From: Agathobaculum sp. NTUH-O15-33
GTDB lineage: Bacteria; Bacillota; Clostridia; Oscillospirales; Butyricicoccaceae
DNA length: 64,000 bases
Assembly (NCBI RefSeq): GCF_033193315.1
Contig: NZ_CP136187.1
Coordinates: 3,293,501 to 3,357,500 of the forward strand
Direction: 5' to 3'
Positions 16,210 through 26,605 of the stretch are shown here, piece after piece (within the stretch, counting starts at the first letter, position 1; every line of letters begins with the position of its first letter). The notes under the pieces are model-generated. The model saw only the letters and a list, made by a program, of their open reading frames with translations. It ran no database searches and was not told the origin of the DNA. A program made the translations under genes and the position numbers.

Positions 16210-18422
16210 TGTGCATTCACCTCCAGATTAATGACATTTGCACACCATTTATTACCACTCGGATCGCTAATTGAAATTGAAATATCTCCCTTCAGACCAT
16301 CAAGAGAAAATATTTCATCAAGCATGAAGTACTCCATATTAGGAATTGCTTTTTTATAGAAAACGGTGGCACCTGCATTATGCGTAATCTTGATTTGGAA
16401 ACCAGCATCAGGTATCTCCCAACGTACGTAACTCGGAATACATATAATCCCCTTCACTTGAACATTTTTTGTATTTTCCGGTAGCTGAATAATTTGTGAT
16501 TCTCGAAGTTCGGTGCAAGTATTTACTTTTCCTGTCATACTATATCCAATGAGAAGCGGTGTATCACGGCCAATAAAATAGCCACTTACCTCTTCCAACG
16601 ATACAATTTCAGCGCCCACCATATTAGCATTGTCGCAGAGATTATCAAAGTTATTTACTGTTGTCATATCATAAATCCCAGCGCCGTTAGCTTCATTCTT
16701 CGCGATTTTACCAAGATAATAATCCGCATAATCAATCCCCTTTTCCTGTTTAACGCTTGCTAAACTTGCCGTTACATACGAACCATTAATAATTGGCGCA
16801 TCCGGATCCATCGCTTTCATCATACTATGTTGGAAATTTGTGGATAAAAAGAAATCGACGCGATTCCGTTGTTCTTCTGTGCCGATCAATCCACGATCCT
16901 TTAACAAATATTTAGCATTATCGGCATATGTAGATTTTAATGATTCCCAAGAAACTACATCTCTCCATCCCCAGTCATAGAGGTTTAAGGCACCTGCTAG
17001 CGTGTTAAACGCACATTGAATGGTCAACGTAGCAAGAAGAGTAATAGCGATAATGCGTTTCGCGTTTCCTCCATCTACAATCCATGGAAAGACTGCGCCT
17101 ATCAGCACAATGGCAGCCAGCATTTCACAAAGAATTGCATACCGCGGATATCCAGTGCTTTTTTGCCATAATATTGTAAAACCAACAAAGCAAGCCGTTA
17201 CCGCTAGCAAGTTGGTAGCGCGCTTCTTTAGCAAACAACGAACGGCCACCACACCAGTTGCGATCCAACCTAACAACAGATAGATTTGTGAATATTTAGA
17301 GATTTCTGAAACGCGTTCAGTTGGATGCATGATAAGATGTACTGGCCAAAGAAGGAACTCCTTCCAACTGCTTGGTCCCCAACGCGTATCTTTAAAATTT
17401 TTATCCGGATAAAAAGGAGATTTAAAAACTGCATTAAATGTCCAATAGACCGGATTTCCTGTACTCGTATAGGCATATAGCAGATATGGGGTCGCAGGTA
17501 TTATGCCTACCAGAAAGCATAGCAAAAATGTTCTAAATTTAATAGATTGACGACTTTGATAAATAAATACTAGCAGCAACGGTGCAATAAAGATAATATT
17601 AGTAATTTTCATTGCAAACAAGATACCGCAAACCATTGCAACAAATAGCAATTGGGCAAAAGAACGTTTTCCCTTTCGCTGAATTAAAGTAATATTTAAC
17701 AGCCATAAAAGCAGTGGAATTCCAAATAAGTCAACCATATAGGTTCCCAAATCTGCAATGCTATAGAATAGCATAACCGATAGAAAAGCCAAAGTATCTT
17801 CGCTCAGCACAAACATAATAAAATCATAAAGCGGCCGCTTAATAGATTTTTTACGGAGCTTCTCTCGTAGCTTTTGCTGCGACTCCTTAAGCAGGTGACC
17901 AGTCAGACCTACTACTTGATAATAAATCAGTAAAAGTAAAAATGCGTTTCCCAAAGTACCCAGTCGATATCCTAAGAGAATACGAGGATAATAAAATATA
18001 CGATCACTCAACGGGAAGAAAAATGTGAAACCTGCCGGAAATACGTTACAATTAACATTATCTACAAAGTAAGGTGTCTGCCAAAACACTCTTCCTTGTG
18101 ACACATCATGACTTAAATCTGGAATAATGCTTCGTATTAGAGCAATGACTAAGATTATCGCAACATACAAATAAAATGAGCGATTAGTCTTCATACGTGA
18201 AAATGCAAACTGTGTTCGATACCACCATGCCATCACTACAGTTAAGGCTAGTGCAATGCCGATGGCAGCAGGTAAAAAATTATTTGCATTCAGGTAGTAA
18301 AGGGGTAATGCAAACACATCCGTTATAGAAAGAAAAGCAATATAAAAAATGTAACCGTACAGTATAGCAGGTATTTTTAGCAAATTTCCCCCTTGCACCT
18401 CACAATCGATCACTTTATTCAT
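16206..18422 (-). CDS. Large polytopic membrane protein, GT-C glycosyltransferase-like
   Basis: 738 residues with a GAGGAG site before the ATG. About twelve hydrophobic segments fill residues 12-480, with a periplasmic-side loop after TM3 (PDLSHDVSQGRVFWQTPYFV), followed by an extracytoplasmic domain of about 230 residues that is probably beta-rich. The shape is that of GT-C enzymes using polyprenyl-phosphate sugars. With the DPM1-like gene next door it would add a side sugar to the exported glycan outside the cell. No exact family is recognised. Confidence 0.65.
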   Translation of the reverse strand: MNKVIDCEVQGGNLLKIPAILYGYIFYIAFLSITDVFALPLYYLNANNFLPAAIGIALALTVVMAWWYRTQFAFSRMKTNRSFYLYVAIILVIALIRSIIPDLSHDVSQGRVFWQTPYFVDNVNCNVFPAGFTFFFPLSDRIFYYPRILLGYRLGTLGNAFLLLLIYYQVVGLTGHLLKESQQKLREKLRKKSIKRPLYDFIMFVLSEDTLAFLSVMLFYSIADLGTYMVDLFGIPLLLWLLNITLIQRKGKRSFAQLLFVAMVCGILFAMKITNIIFIAPLLLVFIYQSRQSIKFRTFLLCFLVGIIPATPYLLYAYTSTGNPVYWTFNAVFKSPFYPDKNFKDTRWGPSSWKEFLLWPVHLIMHPTERVSEISKYSQIYLLLGWIATGVVAVRCLLKKRATNLLAVTACFVGFTILWQKSTGYPRYAILCEMLAAIVLIGAVFPWIVDGGNAKRIIAITLLATLTIQCAFNTLAGALNLYDWGWRDVVSWESLKSTYADNAKYLLKDRGLIGTEEQRNRVDFFLSTNFQHSMMKAMDPDAPIINGSYVTASLASVKQEKGIDYADYYLGKIAKNEANGAGIYDMTTVNNFDNLCDNANMVGAEIVSLEEVSGYFIGRDTPLLIGYSMTGKVNTCTELRESQIIQLPENTKNVQVKGIICIPSYVRWEIPDAGFQIKITHNAGATVFYKKAIPNMEYFMLDEIFSLDGLKGDISISISDPSGNKWCANVINLEVNAQ

Positions 18423-18448
18423 GTTTTCTCCTCTCGCGTCTCCCTAGA

Positions 18449-19585
18449 TTATGAAATAATATACCCTTGAATTTTGCACTGCTTTCCTGCCTCAATATCC
18501 CAAGATTTATCACCAAATATAAGACATTGTGCCGGATCAAGGTCAAAATCCCGGATGGCGTCCTCGATCATGCCGGGCTCGGGCTTGCGACAATGGCAAG
18601 GGCCGGTGATATCCGGGTGGTGCGGGCAGAAATAAAATGCATCAATATGCGCTCCATATTCTGCGAGACGTTCATTCATATACCGATGAAGGGCACGCAT
18701 ATCGTTCTCGGTGTAGTAGCCGCGGGCGATACCGGCCTGATTGGTGACGACGATCACCTTGTAGCCCCAATCGTTCCACTTCCTGATGAATTGTGGCATC
18801 CCTTCAATAAATTGCAGATCCTCAGGGCGGTGCAGATAATGAATATCCACATTAATCGTGCCATCCCGGTCAAAAAAGGCTGCGCGGTTCACAGGTGCCC
18901 GTTCTTTCATACTCTGCTGTGCCGCGGCATAATCTTCAGGCACACCGATATCGATAAAATAGCCGGGCTGCTCGACCGCATATACCTTTCCAGCCTGAGC
19001 CGCAGGTTCTAAAACTGCGGTTTCAAAGGAGAACGCATCCTCTTGAACATGATCCAGCGCTGTTTTTTCCAACAAATATATGCCGCCATTGATGAGTCCC
19101 TCCCGGCAGGAGGTTTTTTCCTGAAAGGCGGCGACACGATCGCCTTCCAGTTCGAGCACACCGTAGCGGTCGAAGTCAAACATCCGCTTCGCCGCCAGAA
19201 TGATCGCACCGGGTTGTGTTGCCAAGGCACGTTCCATAGCGGACAAATCGACGTCGAAATAGGTATCCCCGTTTGCCACCAACACCTGCTGCTCCCGGCA
19301 CAGCCTTAACGCCTGCTTGATCGCCCCTCCGGTGAACAGCGGCGTTTCCTCTGACGAATAAATAACTTGCATACCCCTATAAGCCTCGCCGAAAAAATTG
19401 CGTATGACCTCCTGCTTATAGCCCACCGCAAGAACTACACGTTCTATCCCCTTAGCCTGCAGATCGTCCAGTATGAAGCGGAGGAACGGGCGACCACAGA
19501 CCGGTGCCATAGGCTTTGGCACATCAGATACGATATGGGCGAGGCGCGTGCCAAACCCGCCTGCTAAAACGATTGCTTCCCTCAT
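18449..19585 (-). CDS. Fused heptose-1-P guanylyltransferase/heptose bisphosphatase (HddC-GmhB)
   Basis: 378 residues, two enzymes in one chain. Residues 1-230 are a nucleotidyltransferase (LAGGFGTRL, KPMAPVCGRPFL, VANGDTYFDVD, INGGIYLLEK) matching HddC, D-glycero-alpha-D-manno-heptose-1-phosphate guanylyltransferase. Residues 234-378 are a HAD phosphatase with FFDRDGT (Asp239, Asp241) and the GmhB zinc ligands Cys320, His322, Cys330 and Cys332. Together they remove the C7 phosphate of heptose 1,7-bisphosphate and activate the product to GDP-heptose. The start at 19585 shares its A with the stop of gmhA (TGATG). The pathway is known from Aneurinibacillus thermoaerophilus S-layer glycans. Confidence 0.85.
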   Translation of the reverse strand: MREAIVLAGGFGTRLAHIVSDVPKPMAPVCGRPFLRFILDDLQAKGIERVVLAVGYKQEVIRNFFGEAYRGMQVIYSSEETPLFTGGAIKQALRLCREQQVLVANGDTYFDVDLSAMERALATQPGAIILAAKRMFDFDRYGVLELEGDRVAAFQEKTSCREGLINGGIYLLEKTALDHVQEDAFSFETAVLEPAAQAGKVYAVEQPGYFIDIGVPEDYAAAQQSMKERAPVNRAAFFDRDGTINVDIHYLHRPEDLQFIEGMPQFIRKWNDWGYKVIVVTNQAGIARGYYTENDMRALHRYMNERLAEYGAHIDAFYFCPHHPDITGPCHCRKPEPGMIEDAIRDFDLDPAQCLIFGDKSWDIEAGKQCKIQGYIIS

Positions 19586-20238
19586 CACGTATCCACTCCA
19601 AACAGCTCGTTTTCTACGCAGGCGCACAGGCAATGGTAAATCGGCAGGTGATACTCCTGTATCTGATAGGTGATGTCCGAGGGCGCGCAGATACAGATAT
19701 CACTGAGCGATTTGACTTTACCTCCGCTCTGACCTGTCAGGGCAATGGTCGTTACGCCTTGGATCCGGGCGATTCGCGCAGCATTAAGAATGTTGGCGGA
19801 GTTGCCAGAGGTAGAGATCCCCAGCAGGATATCGCCTTCCCTGCCATAACTCAAGACCTGCTGTGCAAATGCCATTTCCGCGGAATTATCGTTTGTATAG
19901 GCGGTCATCAACGCAGTCTCACTGACAAGGGAAATGGCCGGCACCGCTCGCTGCAGGTGCGCGATCATGGCTTCCGCATGCTCAGGATAGGCACTTCTCA
20001 GCTTTTTCTGCATATCCGCATCCAACGGTCGATCCAACATGAAGGTCTTCATAAGTTCGCCAACGATATGCTCACTATCCGACGCGCTGCCGCCGTTGCC
20101 GCACACCAGCAGCTTGCCGCCAGAGGAAAAGCAGGCCAGTAAGGATTCAATAGCTGCTTCGATCTCCGCTTTACACGCGCACAAGACCGGGTATCTTTCC
20201 AGTAAATTGCAGTATATTATTCTTGTCGTATTTCGCAT
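19585..20238 (-). CDS. gmhA: Sedoheptulose-7-phosphate isomerase
   Basis: 217 residues, a single SIS domain with VCGNGGSASDSEHIVGEL (phosphosugar loop), an ALTAYTNDNS-like turn and GISTSGNSANILNAA. It converts sedoheptulose 7-phosphate to D-glycero-D-manno-heptose 7-phosphate, the first step of GDP- or ADP-heptose synthesis. Starts 15 bases after hddA and is coupled to the HddC-GmhB gene. Normal length is 190-200; the extra residues are at the C-terminus. Confidence 0.9.
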   Translation of the reverse strand: MRNTTRIIYCNLLERYPVLCACKAEIEAAIESLLACFSSGGKLLVCGNGGSASDSEHIVGELMKTFMLDRPLDADMQKKLRSAYPEHAEAMIAHLQRAVPAISLVSETALMTAYTNDNSAEMAFAQQVLSYGREGDILLGISTSGNSANILNAARIARIQGVTTIALTGQSGGKVKSLSDICICAPSDITYQIQEYHLPIYHCLCACVENELFGVDT

Positions 20239-20253
20239 CAGCGTTTTCCCCTC

Positions 20254-21276
20254 TCAGTACAGCGTCCACGCCTGCGTTCCCAGCTCCGTAAAGCTAGTGA
20301 CCATCACCCGTCCGTCTGTTTTCTTCAGCTCGTCCACCAGCTCATAACGACGAATGGGATCACAGATGATCATCATAAATCCGCCGCCGCCCGCGCCGCT
20401 GATCTTGGCGGCCTTGCCGCCGTGCGCCATCACAAAAGAATATGCCTCTTCGATCTTCGGATTGCTGATAATGGCGGAGGTCTTTTTCTTGGCCTCCCAT
20501 CCACGATGCAGGCATTCCGCAAAGCCATCAAAATCGCCTTTCAAAACACATTCCTTCATCCGCGCAGCTTGCGCTTTCAGTTCGTGCATCCCTTCCAGAG
20601 ATTTTTCGTTTTTCTGACAACTCACCTGTTCCTCAATGATCTTTGCGCTGTCCCGCGAGGTGCCCGTATAATACAGAACCAGAGAGTTTTCCAGCTCGTT
20701 TTTGATCCAGCGCTTGATGCGCAACGGATTGACGATCACCCGATTATCTGCAAAAAATTCCATATAGTTTAGTCCGCCGAAGGTTGCGGCATACTGATCC
20801 TGCTTGCCGCCGGACAGCCCCAGATCCTTTCGCTCGATCTGGTAGGCCAGCGCCGCTATATCGTACTCACCCAGCGGTAAGTTCAGCCACTCCATGTAGC
20901 CTTTCAAAATGGCCACGACCATAGTCGAGGACGATCCCAAACCGCTACCCGCTGGTGCATCAGAATAAGTAGTCATACGAAAAGATAAAGGATTACCACT
21001 ACAAAAATCTCGCACTACACGGTTGTACGCCCCCCGATGCAACGAAAGCTGTCCTTCAATATCCAGCGCTTCCACGGCAGGCAGCCGAACCCGTTCGCCG
21101 CGGTCAGCGGCATAAAACTCCACAAAGCCGTCATCTGTTGGTTCGATCGTGCAATAGGCATACATATCTATTGTGACGTTCAGCACCACGCCACCATATT
21201 GTTCGCAGTACGGGGAAACGTCGGTGCCGCCCCCGGCAAGGCCCAGCCGCAAAGGGGCTTTGGAACGAATAATCAC
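20254..21276 (-). CDS. hddA: D-glycero-alpha-D-manno-heptose-7-phosphate kinase
   Basis: 340 residues of GHMP kinase fold: [20 protein letters not shown] at the N-terminus, the ATP loop [18 protein letters not shown] at about 107-124, and [14 protein letters not shown] near the end. The first motif is characteristic of heptose-7-phosphate kinases of the HddA type, making heptose 1,7-bisphosphate (alpha anomer) for the GDP route. Sits 11 bases downstream of the large glycosyltransferase and ahead of gmhA, completing the pathway. Confidence 0.88.
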   Translation of the reverse strand: MIIRSKAPLRLGLAGGGTDVSPYCEQYGGVVLNVTIDMYAYCTIEPTDDGFVEFYAADRGERVRLPAVEALDIEGQLSLHRGAYNRVVRDFCSGNPLSFRMTTYSDAPAGSGLGSSSTMVVAILKGYMEWLNLPLGEYDIAALAYQIERKDLGLSGGKQDQYAATFGGLNYMEFFADNRVIVNPLRIKRWIKNELENSLVLYYTGTSRDSAKIIEEQVSCQKNEKSLEGMHELKAQAARMKECVLKGDFDGFAECLHRGWEAKKKTSAIISNPKIEEAYSFVMAHGGKAAKISGAGGGGFMMIICDPIRRYELVDELKKTDGRVMVTSFTELGTQAWTLY

Positions 21277-21287
21277 GTTTTGTCTCC

Positions 21288-24200
21288 TTACTCCATATCA
21301 AAATCAGGCCCTACGATTTGCCTTGCGTTTTCTGGAGAAAATTTTTCCCGAATATAACGGTAGGACGCCGCACTTCGGGCAGTCAATTCTTCCCCGTTCT
21401 GATACAGTGAGGCGGCCTTCTGTGCAAATTCCTCCGCACTGTCCGCAACGGTGAGGATCGAGTCCGCGCCCGAAATACCTTCCGCACCCACCGATGTCGT
21501 TACGACCGGCATACCGTAGCGCATCGCTTCCACCACCTTACCCTTGATTCCCGCGCCGTAACGCAGCGGCACCAGATCCAAACGGCATGCGCTGTAATAC
21601 CGCTCCAACTCCTCATCTGTGACAAATCCCATAATGCGCAAATGCTCACTTTCCAGAGTTTTTACTTCGTCGGGCGGGTTGGAACCCAGAATATAAACGG
21701 TCAGCTCTGGCAGCCGCTTGAGCAGATGGGGCATAACCTCTGTTGCCAGCCACTTCACCGCGTCCACGTTGGGACGATGCCCAAAACCACCGATAAACAT
21801 TGCATCCCGCCGCATTTCTGCGTGATAAGGCTGCGCTTCCACACCGGAAAACAGATAGGCTGGAATCGCCTTTACATTGACATCCGGTGCAAGCTGCTGT
21901 ATTTCTTCTTTCTCAATATAAGAGGGATAATAGGCGACATCCGCCTTGCGCATCAGCGCAAGCTCCTTCTGCTTCCACTTCTCAGAGGACGCAAGAAGTC
22001 CTGCGTCTCCGGTCAGCTCATACTCTCGCCGCTCCCGCAGAAAGTGCAGATCATGGCCGTAGTAAATGATTCTGGCGTTTGTATGCTTTCGAATCTCCTC
22101 AATATAATTTGCGGCAATATGCGGCCGGTTCAAAAAGGCATAGCCAATGTTCGCACCGTTCTCCTTCAGCCAATCCTTCCAGTGCTTTGCATAATAGGGG
22201 CCAATTAAAACCTCGACGCCAAGCTGCTGCAAGGTCTGTGTATAAGGCTGATGCGGGTAAAAATTATCCCCAATGAATTTCACATTGTAGCCCATATTCA
22301 CAAATAGCTTGATATATTGAAACACCGTGCGGCTGCCCGCGTCTTTATCATACATAGGCACATAATGATCGACCATTAGCAGCGTCTTTTTATTTCTGCT
22401 CCGATCCCGGGCGAGAAAGACATTTTGTCCGTTAGGGAAATTCTCCTCTTCCAGAACATTCTTCCACTTCTCGTAAAACCTTTTCTGGTTTGTCACCTGA
22501 TAGGCTTTTTGCCCGTTGGCGGTATCCGTGCCGTTCGACACTCCCTCAAAGTGAACTACCACGGAAAGAGGCTGATAGAGCACCTGATAGCCGCGGCGAC
22601 GCACTTCAAAGGCTAGATCGCTGTCCTCGCAGTAGGCAGGCGCGAAACGGTCGTCAAAACCGCCAATTTTTTTCCCACAGCGCACGCCGAATCATGATGG
22701 AGGCGCCCGAAATATAATCCGCCTCTTTCACATAGTTATATTCCGGAAGCGCTGGGTCCGAACGATTGCCGTAGTTCCACGCACTGCCGTCACGCCATAG
22801 AATCCCGCCGGCCTCCTGCAACCGCCCGTCCGGATACACCAGTTTAGAGCCTATCAGGCCAATTGAGTCATCTGCATTCATCAAATCTAATAATGGCTGA
22901 AGCCAGTTTTCCTGTACTTGCGTGTCATTGTTGAGGAACAAAATATACTGGCCTTTCGCCTGCTTCGCCGCATGGTTGCAGTTTAAAAGGAAGCGTAAAT
23001 TTTTCTGACTCCGAATGACGCGCAGCCCGCTGATAATTTCCTTTATTTTTACTGTCAAATCCATCGAGCAATCATCCGCAATGATAATTTCATAGGACGC
23101 CTCGCCGCTGTTTCCCAGAATCGACTTGATACAGGCATAGGTGAAATCAAACTGGTTGTATACCGGAATCACAATGGATACCGCTGGGTTTTCCCACTGC
23201 GGAACTGTCAGCCGTTCATAATCCTTTACACTTTTTACTGCCTGCACATTGACCGGCTCCAGCGCGATCTGCGTCTCTGGCAAGGAAGCGGGAGTCAAGC
23301 AGTCATTCAGCCTACGTGATGTGCCATCGACGCCCTCCCGCTGCACGGTGCTGAAAAACTTTCGTATCCGCTTGGGCGTACATTTAGAAAGAAAACGAAG
23401 CGGATGCTTGACAAACTTCACCAGCACTTTCCCCGCCAAACGACGTCGGCTCCCTTGCGGAATCAAAAAGTCGCGCAGCCTCCAGAAGTACTCCATAAAC
23501 CGCCATGAACGCGAACTTTTTATCCGATTCAGCTCCCTGTCCGATTTTAGAAGCAGCTGAATGTGTCCTTCCTTATTCAGCACCTCTTGTTTCAGCTCCC
23601 GCTCGCTCTGCATCAGCTGTTCAACCCACCCGGTTTTATTCCTTAGTTCATCCTCCAGCTTTGCAATTATAATGTCCTGTCGTTTCGTTTCCGCTTTCAA
23701 GTCCCGCTCAGACTGTAAAAGCAGCTCAATATGTCCTTCCCGTCGTTTCAGCTCACCCTGTAAGCGTTCCTTCTCCCGCGTCAAGCGTTCGTTATTTTGT
23801 TTTAAAAAAATGTTTTTTGCGTCAGCCGTCAGTCTCTCCTGATACATCAGTCCGTCAAACCACTGACAGTTAACCGGATCCATCAAATTTTTCAAAAACA
23901 GCTGTTCTCGCTGCTCGAAAACATCCATGTCCTCTGGTTGAATTTTGCACGAGCGATAAAAGGGCATGGTCATTTCCTGTTTTATCGCGCGACATGCATA
24001 ATGAATAGATCGATAAAGCAAATATTTAAGCGGAACTTTGTTTTCTTTCCACTCTTGATCAAAAAACAGAAGCTCTTTTCCATTCCAGAAGCTGTTGCGG
24101 AAGGTCATATCTAAAAAGCCTTTTTCTAAAATGGTATCGCCGTCTTTGACTTCCGCTTGACCGCTTTTAAGTAGTGCTTCTCTAAGTCGTTCTAACATCT

Positions 24201-25404
24201 CATAAGCCAGTGCGGTGTTATCGGTTTCAACCGCTTTTGCAAACACTGCATCCGCACGCGGCAGCATTATACGGGGAGCAATGCTTACTCCCTGTTCGTT
24301 GCATTGCTGTTCAACACATGTAACACCTCGTTCTATCAATATCCTAGTGTTTTTTTCCAACTCACGCAGGTGCGAAACCGACTCTTTGCTTGTGGCCAAA
24401 CGCTGAACTGTATCATTTTTAATTACTGTGGCTATACGGTATTGTGCAGCATAATCTCGCTTAATCAGGCTTGTCAATATGGAGCAGGGTATACCCCCAT
24501 CCGTCATTGCTTCCACAAAAAATGAATTGGCAAAAAAACCAAGACAATTATTTTCAATTACCGTGGCGATCAGCTCAGACTCATTGGCCACTAATGCAGC
24601 CTCTTCAGAGTAGCTGTATTTCACATCCTGCGCTAAAGCAGCGGCATCCTCGCTATTGTCGCTCAGAACAAGCATAGGAAATTTGTAATCTGGCAACGGG
24701 TAGTAATATTTCTGCTTGGCGAATCCAGAAGTGGAAAGAAGCTTCTGCAGCGTTTCTCTGTCAAACGTACGCACTCCGTTTTGCCCTTGATATCGCTCCG
24801 TTGCGCCAGCACTTTTCTCATAATTATTTAGCGAATCAAATGGAATGCCCGTATGATCTTCTGCTGCGCCACACCAGTATTTGAGACCACATCGATTTTC
24901 AATGGCTAGCAGGAGCTTACCTGTAGGTTTTAGATGCGCGCGGGCTTCCGTTAGCAGTTGAAGCCACGGATCTTGTCCTTCTCCGCTGATTCCAGAGTAT
25001 TCAAGCACCCCAATCAGCAATATTTTATCAAACAATCTTTCCGGCACTATGTCATGAATCGTACCGTTAACAATTTGCACGTTATCCATTTCGTTGCAGC
25101 GCAGTGAAATGATTTCCGCACGGCGCTGTGACGGCTCCACCGCTGTCACATGTCTACAGACAGAGCACAAATAAGGTGTCAGTGCCCCCATTCCTGCACC
25201 AATTTCCAATACCTCATCCTGTGAATCAAACGGATACCACCGCAACAAGTTTTCACGTGCAGCAGAAAAATTATGAAAAACAGCGCCTTCCGGAATGTCC
25301 TTAATAATTCGGTCAGCATATTGGCGATGTTCCTTTAAATAACCAATTATGCGATCCTCCAAGGAACCATCGGAGTACATGTTTGTATTTTGAGATAATA
25401 CCAT
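21288..25404 (-). CDS. WsaE-like methyltransferase/coiled-coil/GT2/GT4 enzyme, frameshifted
   Basis: About 1,372 residues across two frames. Residues 20-270 are a SAM methyltransferase ([13 protein letters not shown]). Residues ~515-630 are a coiled coil with repeats [28 protein letters not shown] and [14 protein letters not shown] spaced 35 and 21 residues. From ~730 comes a GT2 domain ([22 protein letters not shown]), then a GT4 domain with [18 protein letters not shown] and an [16 protein letters not shown] donor site. The break is in a T7 run (22667-22673): six would join [20 protein letters not shown]. Domain order recalls WsaE of Geobacillus S-layer glycan synthesis, where one protein extends and methyl-caps the rhamnan. 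The start at 25404 has a GAGGA site. Confidence 0.8.
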
Positions 25405-25509
25405 ATTGTTGTTCCTCACTGTTTTTCGCAACTTTTGTACAAATAATTCACATTTCTATACTCAATCTTTATTGGGACGACAATCTTTTTTTGGGGGGAA
25501 TCAACGCTT

Positions 25510-26595
25510 CTACTCCCCCTTCACCCCATCCAACAGCAAACTCACATCCCGAATATCCGGTGGTGTCCTGTGTGAAAAGCTTGCTTCCAGCTGAACCTTC
25601 ACCACTGCGTTCGCCGCGGCGGGCAGAACCAAATCCATATGCTCCTGCACTCCCATTTTGACCGGGGGCCGGTCATCCACCCGTGCCGAGATGTGTTCAC
25701 TGCCGTCCAGTGTAAAGGGGCAATACAGCTTCATTCGTACAAGTCCGCTTCCGCCTGTATGAATCCGAAATTCCGCTTTCTCCCCGCACCAGTTGTCCGG
25801 ATAGACGGAGCCCCTGTCCATTGTTTTTATGTCGGTACCCACCGCGTTTTCGCCGTCGTCATCCTGATCGCGCCCTTCGTAACGGTTGCAGATTTCCCGT
25901 ATCGGCCCCAAATCCACCAGCTCTCCGTGCTCGATCCATACCACGCGGTTGCACATCTCTCGAATCTGTGAAAGCGTGTGCGATACAAACAGAACCGTGG
26001 TACCACCTTTCATCATTTCCAGCATTCTTTCTTTGCTCTTTTTCTGAAAGTCAGCATCACCCACGGCCAGAATCTCGTCTACAATTAAAATTTCAGGATC
26101 CACGACTGCCGCAATCGAAAACGCCAGCCGCATCAACATTCCGGAAGAGTAGTTTCTAATCGGCTGTTCTATAAATTTTCCTAACTCGGAGAATTCTAGA
26201 ATTTCTTCGTATTTTGATTTTAAAAAAGCTTCAGAGTAGCCTAAAATAGCGCCGTTCAAGAAAATATTCTCATGTCCTGTCAGATCTTGATCGAAGCCGC
26301 TACCCAGTTCCAGCATGGGAACGATATTGCCCAGACAGGTTACACTTCCGGATGCTGGGCGCAAGATACCGGAGATAATTTTTAAAAGTGTACTTTTCCC
26401 CGCCCCATTGTGTCCAATAATTCCAACGACTTCGCCACGCTTCACGGAAAAGCTTATATTCTTCAGCGCCCAAAACTCTTCATAAGATAGCTTACCACGC
26501 AAAGACTGCACCAAATATTCCTTCAGACTGCTTACTCGATCATGCTGCATACGAAAGCAAATCGAAACGTCTTTTACTTCGATAATCGGTTCCAT
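25510..26595 (-). CDS. ABC exporter ATPase for polysaccharide (Wzt-like)
   Basis: 361 residues. The nucleotide-binding domain has Walker A GHNGAGKST (61-69), signature YSSGMLMRLAFSIA and Walker B LIVDEILAVGD, typical of Wzt/TagH. Residues about 245-361 form an added beta-rich C-terminal domain. In Wzt proteins such domains recognise the capped end of the finished glycan, and the cap here would be a methyl group from the neighbouring enzyme. Ten bases after the permease gene. The TagH-like wall-polymer role is the alternative. Confidence 0.88.
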   Translation of the reverse strand: MEPIIEVKDVSICFRMQHDRVSSLKEYLVQSLRGKLSYEEFWALKNISFSVKRGEVVGIIGHNGAGKSTLLKIISGILRPASGSVTCLGNIVPMLELGSGFDQDLTGHENIFLNGAILGYSEAFLKSKYEEILEFSELGKFIEQPIRNYSSGMLMRLAFSIAAVVDPEILIVDEILAVGDADFQKKSKERMLEMMKGGTTVLFVSHTLSQIREMCNRVVWIEHGELVDLGPIREICNRYEGRDQDDDGENAVGTDIKTMDRGSVYPDNWCGEKAEFRIHTGGSGLVRMKLYCPFTLDGSEHISARVDDRPPVKMGVQEHMDLVLPAAANAVVKVQLEASFSHRTPPDIRDVSLLLDGVKGE

Positions 26596-26605
26596 GCCGT
26601 GCTCC

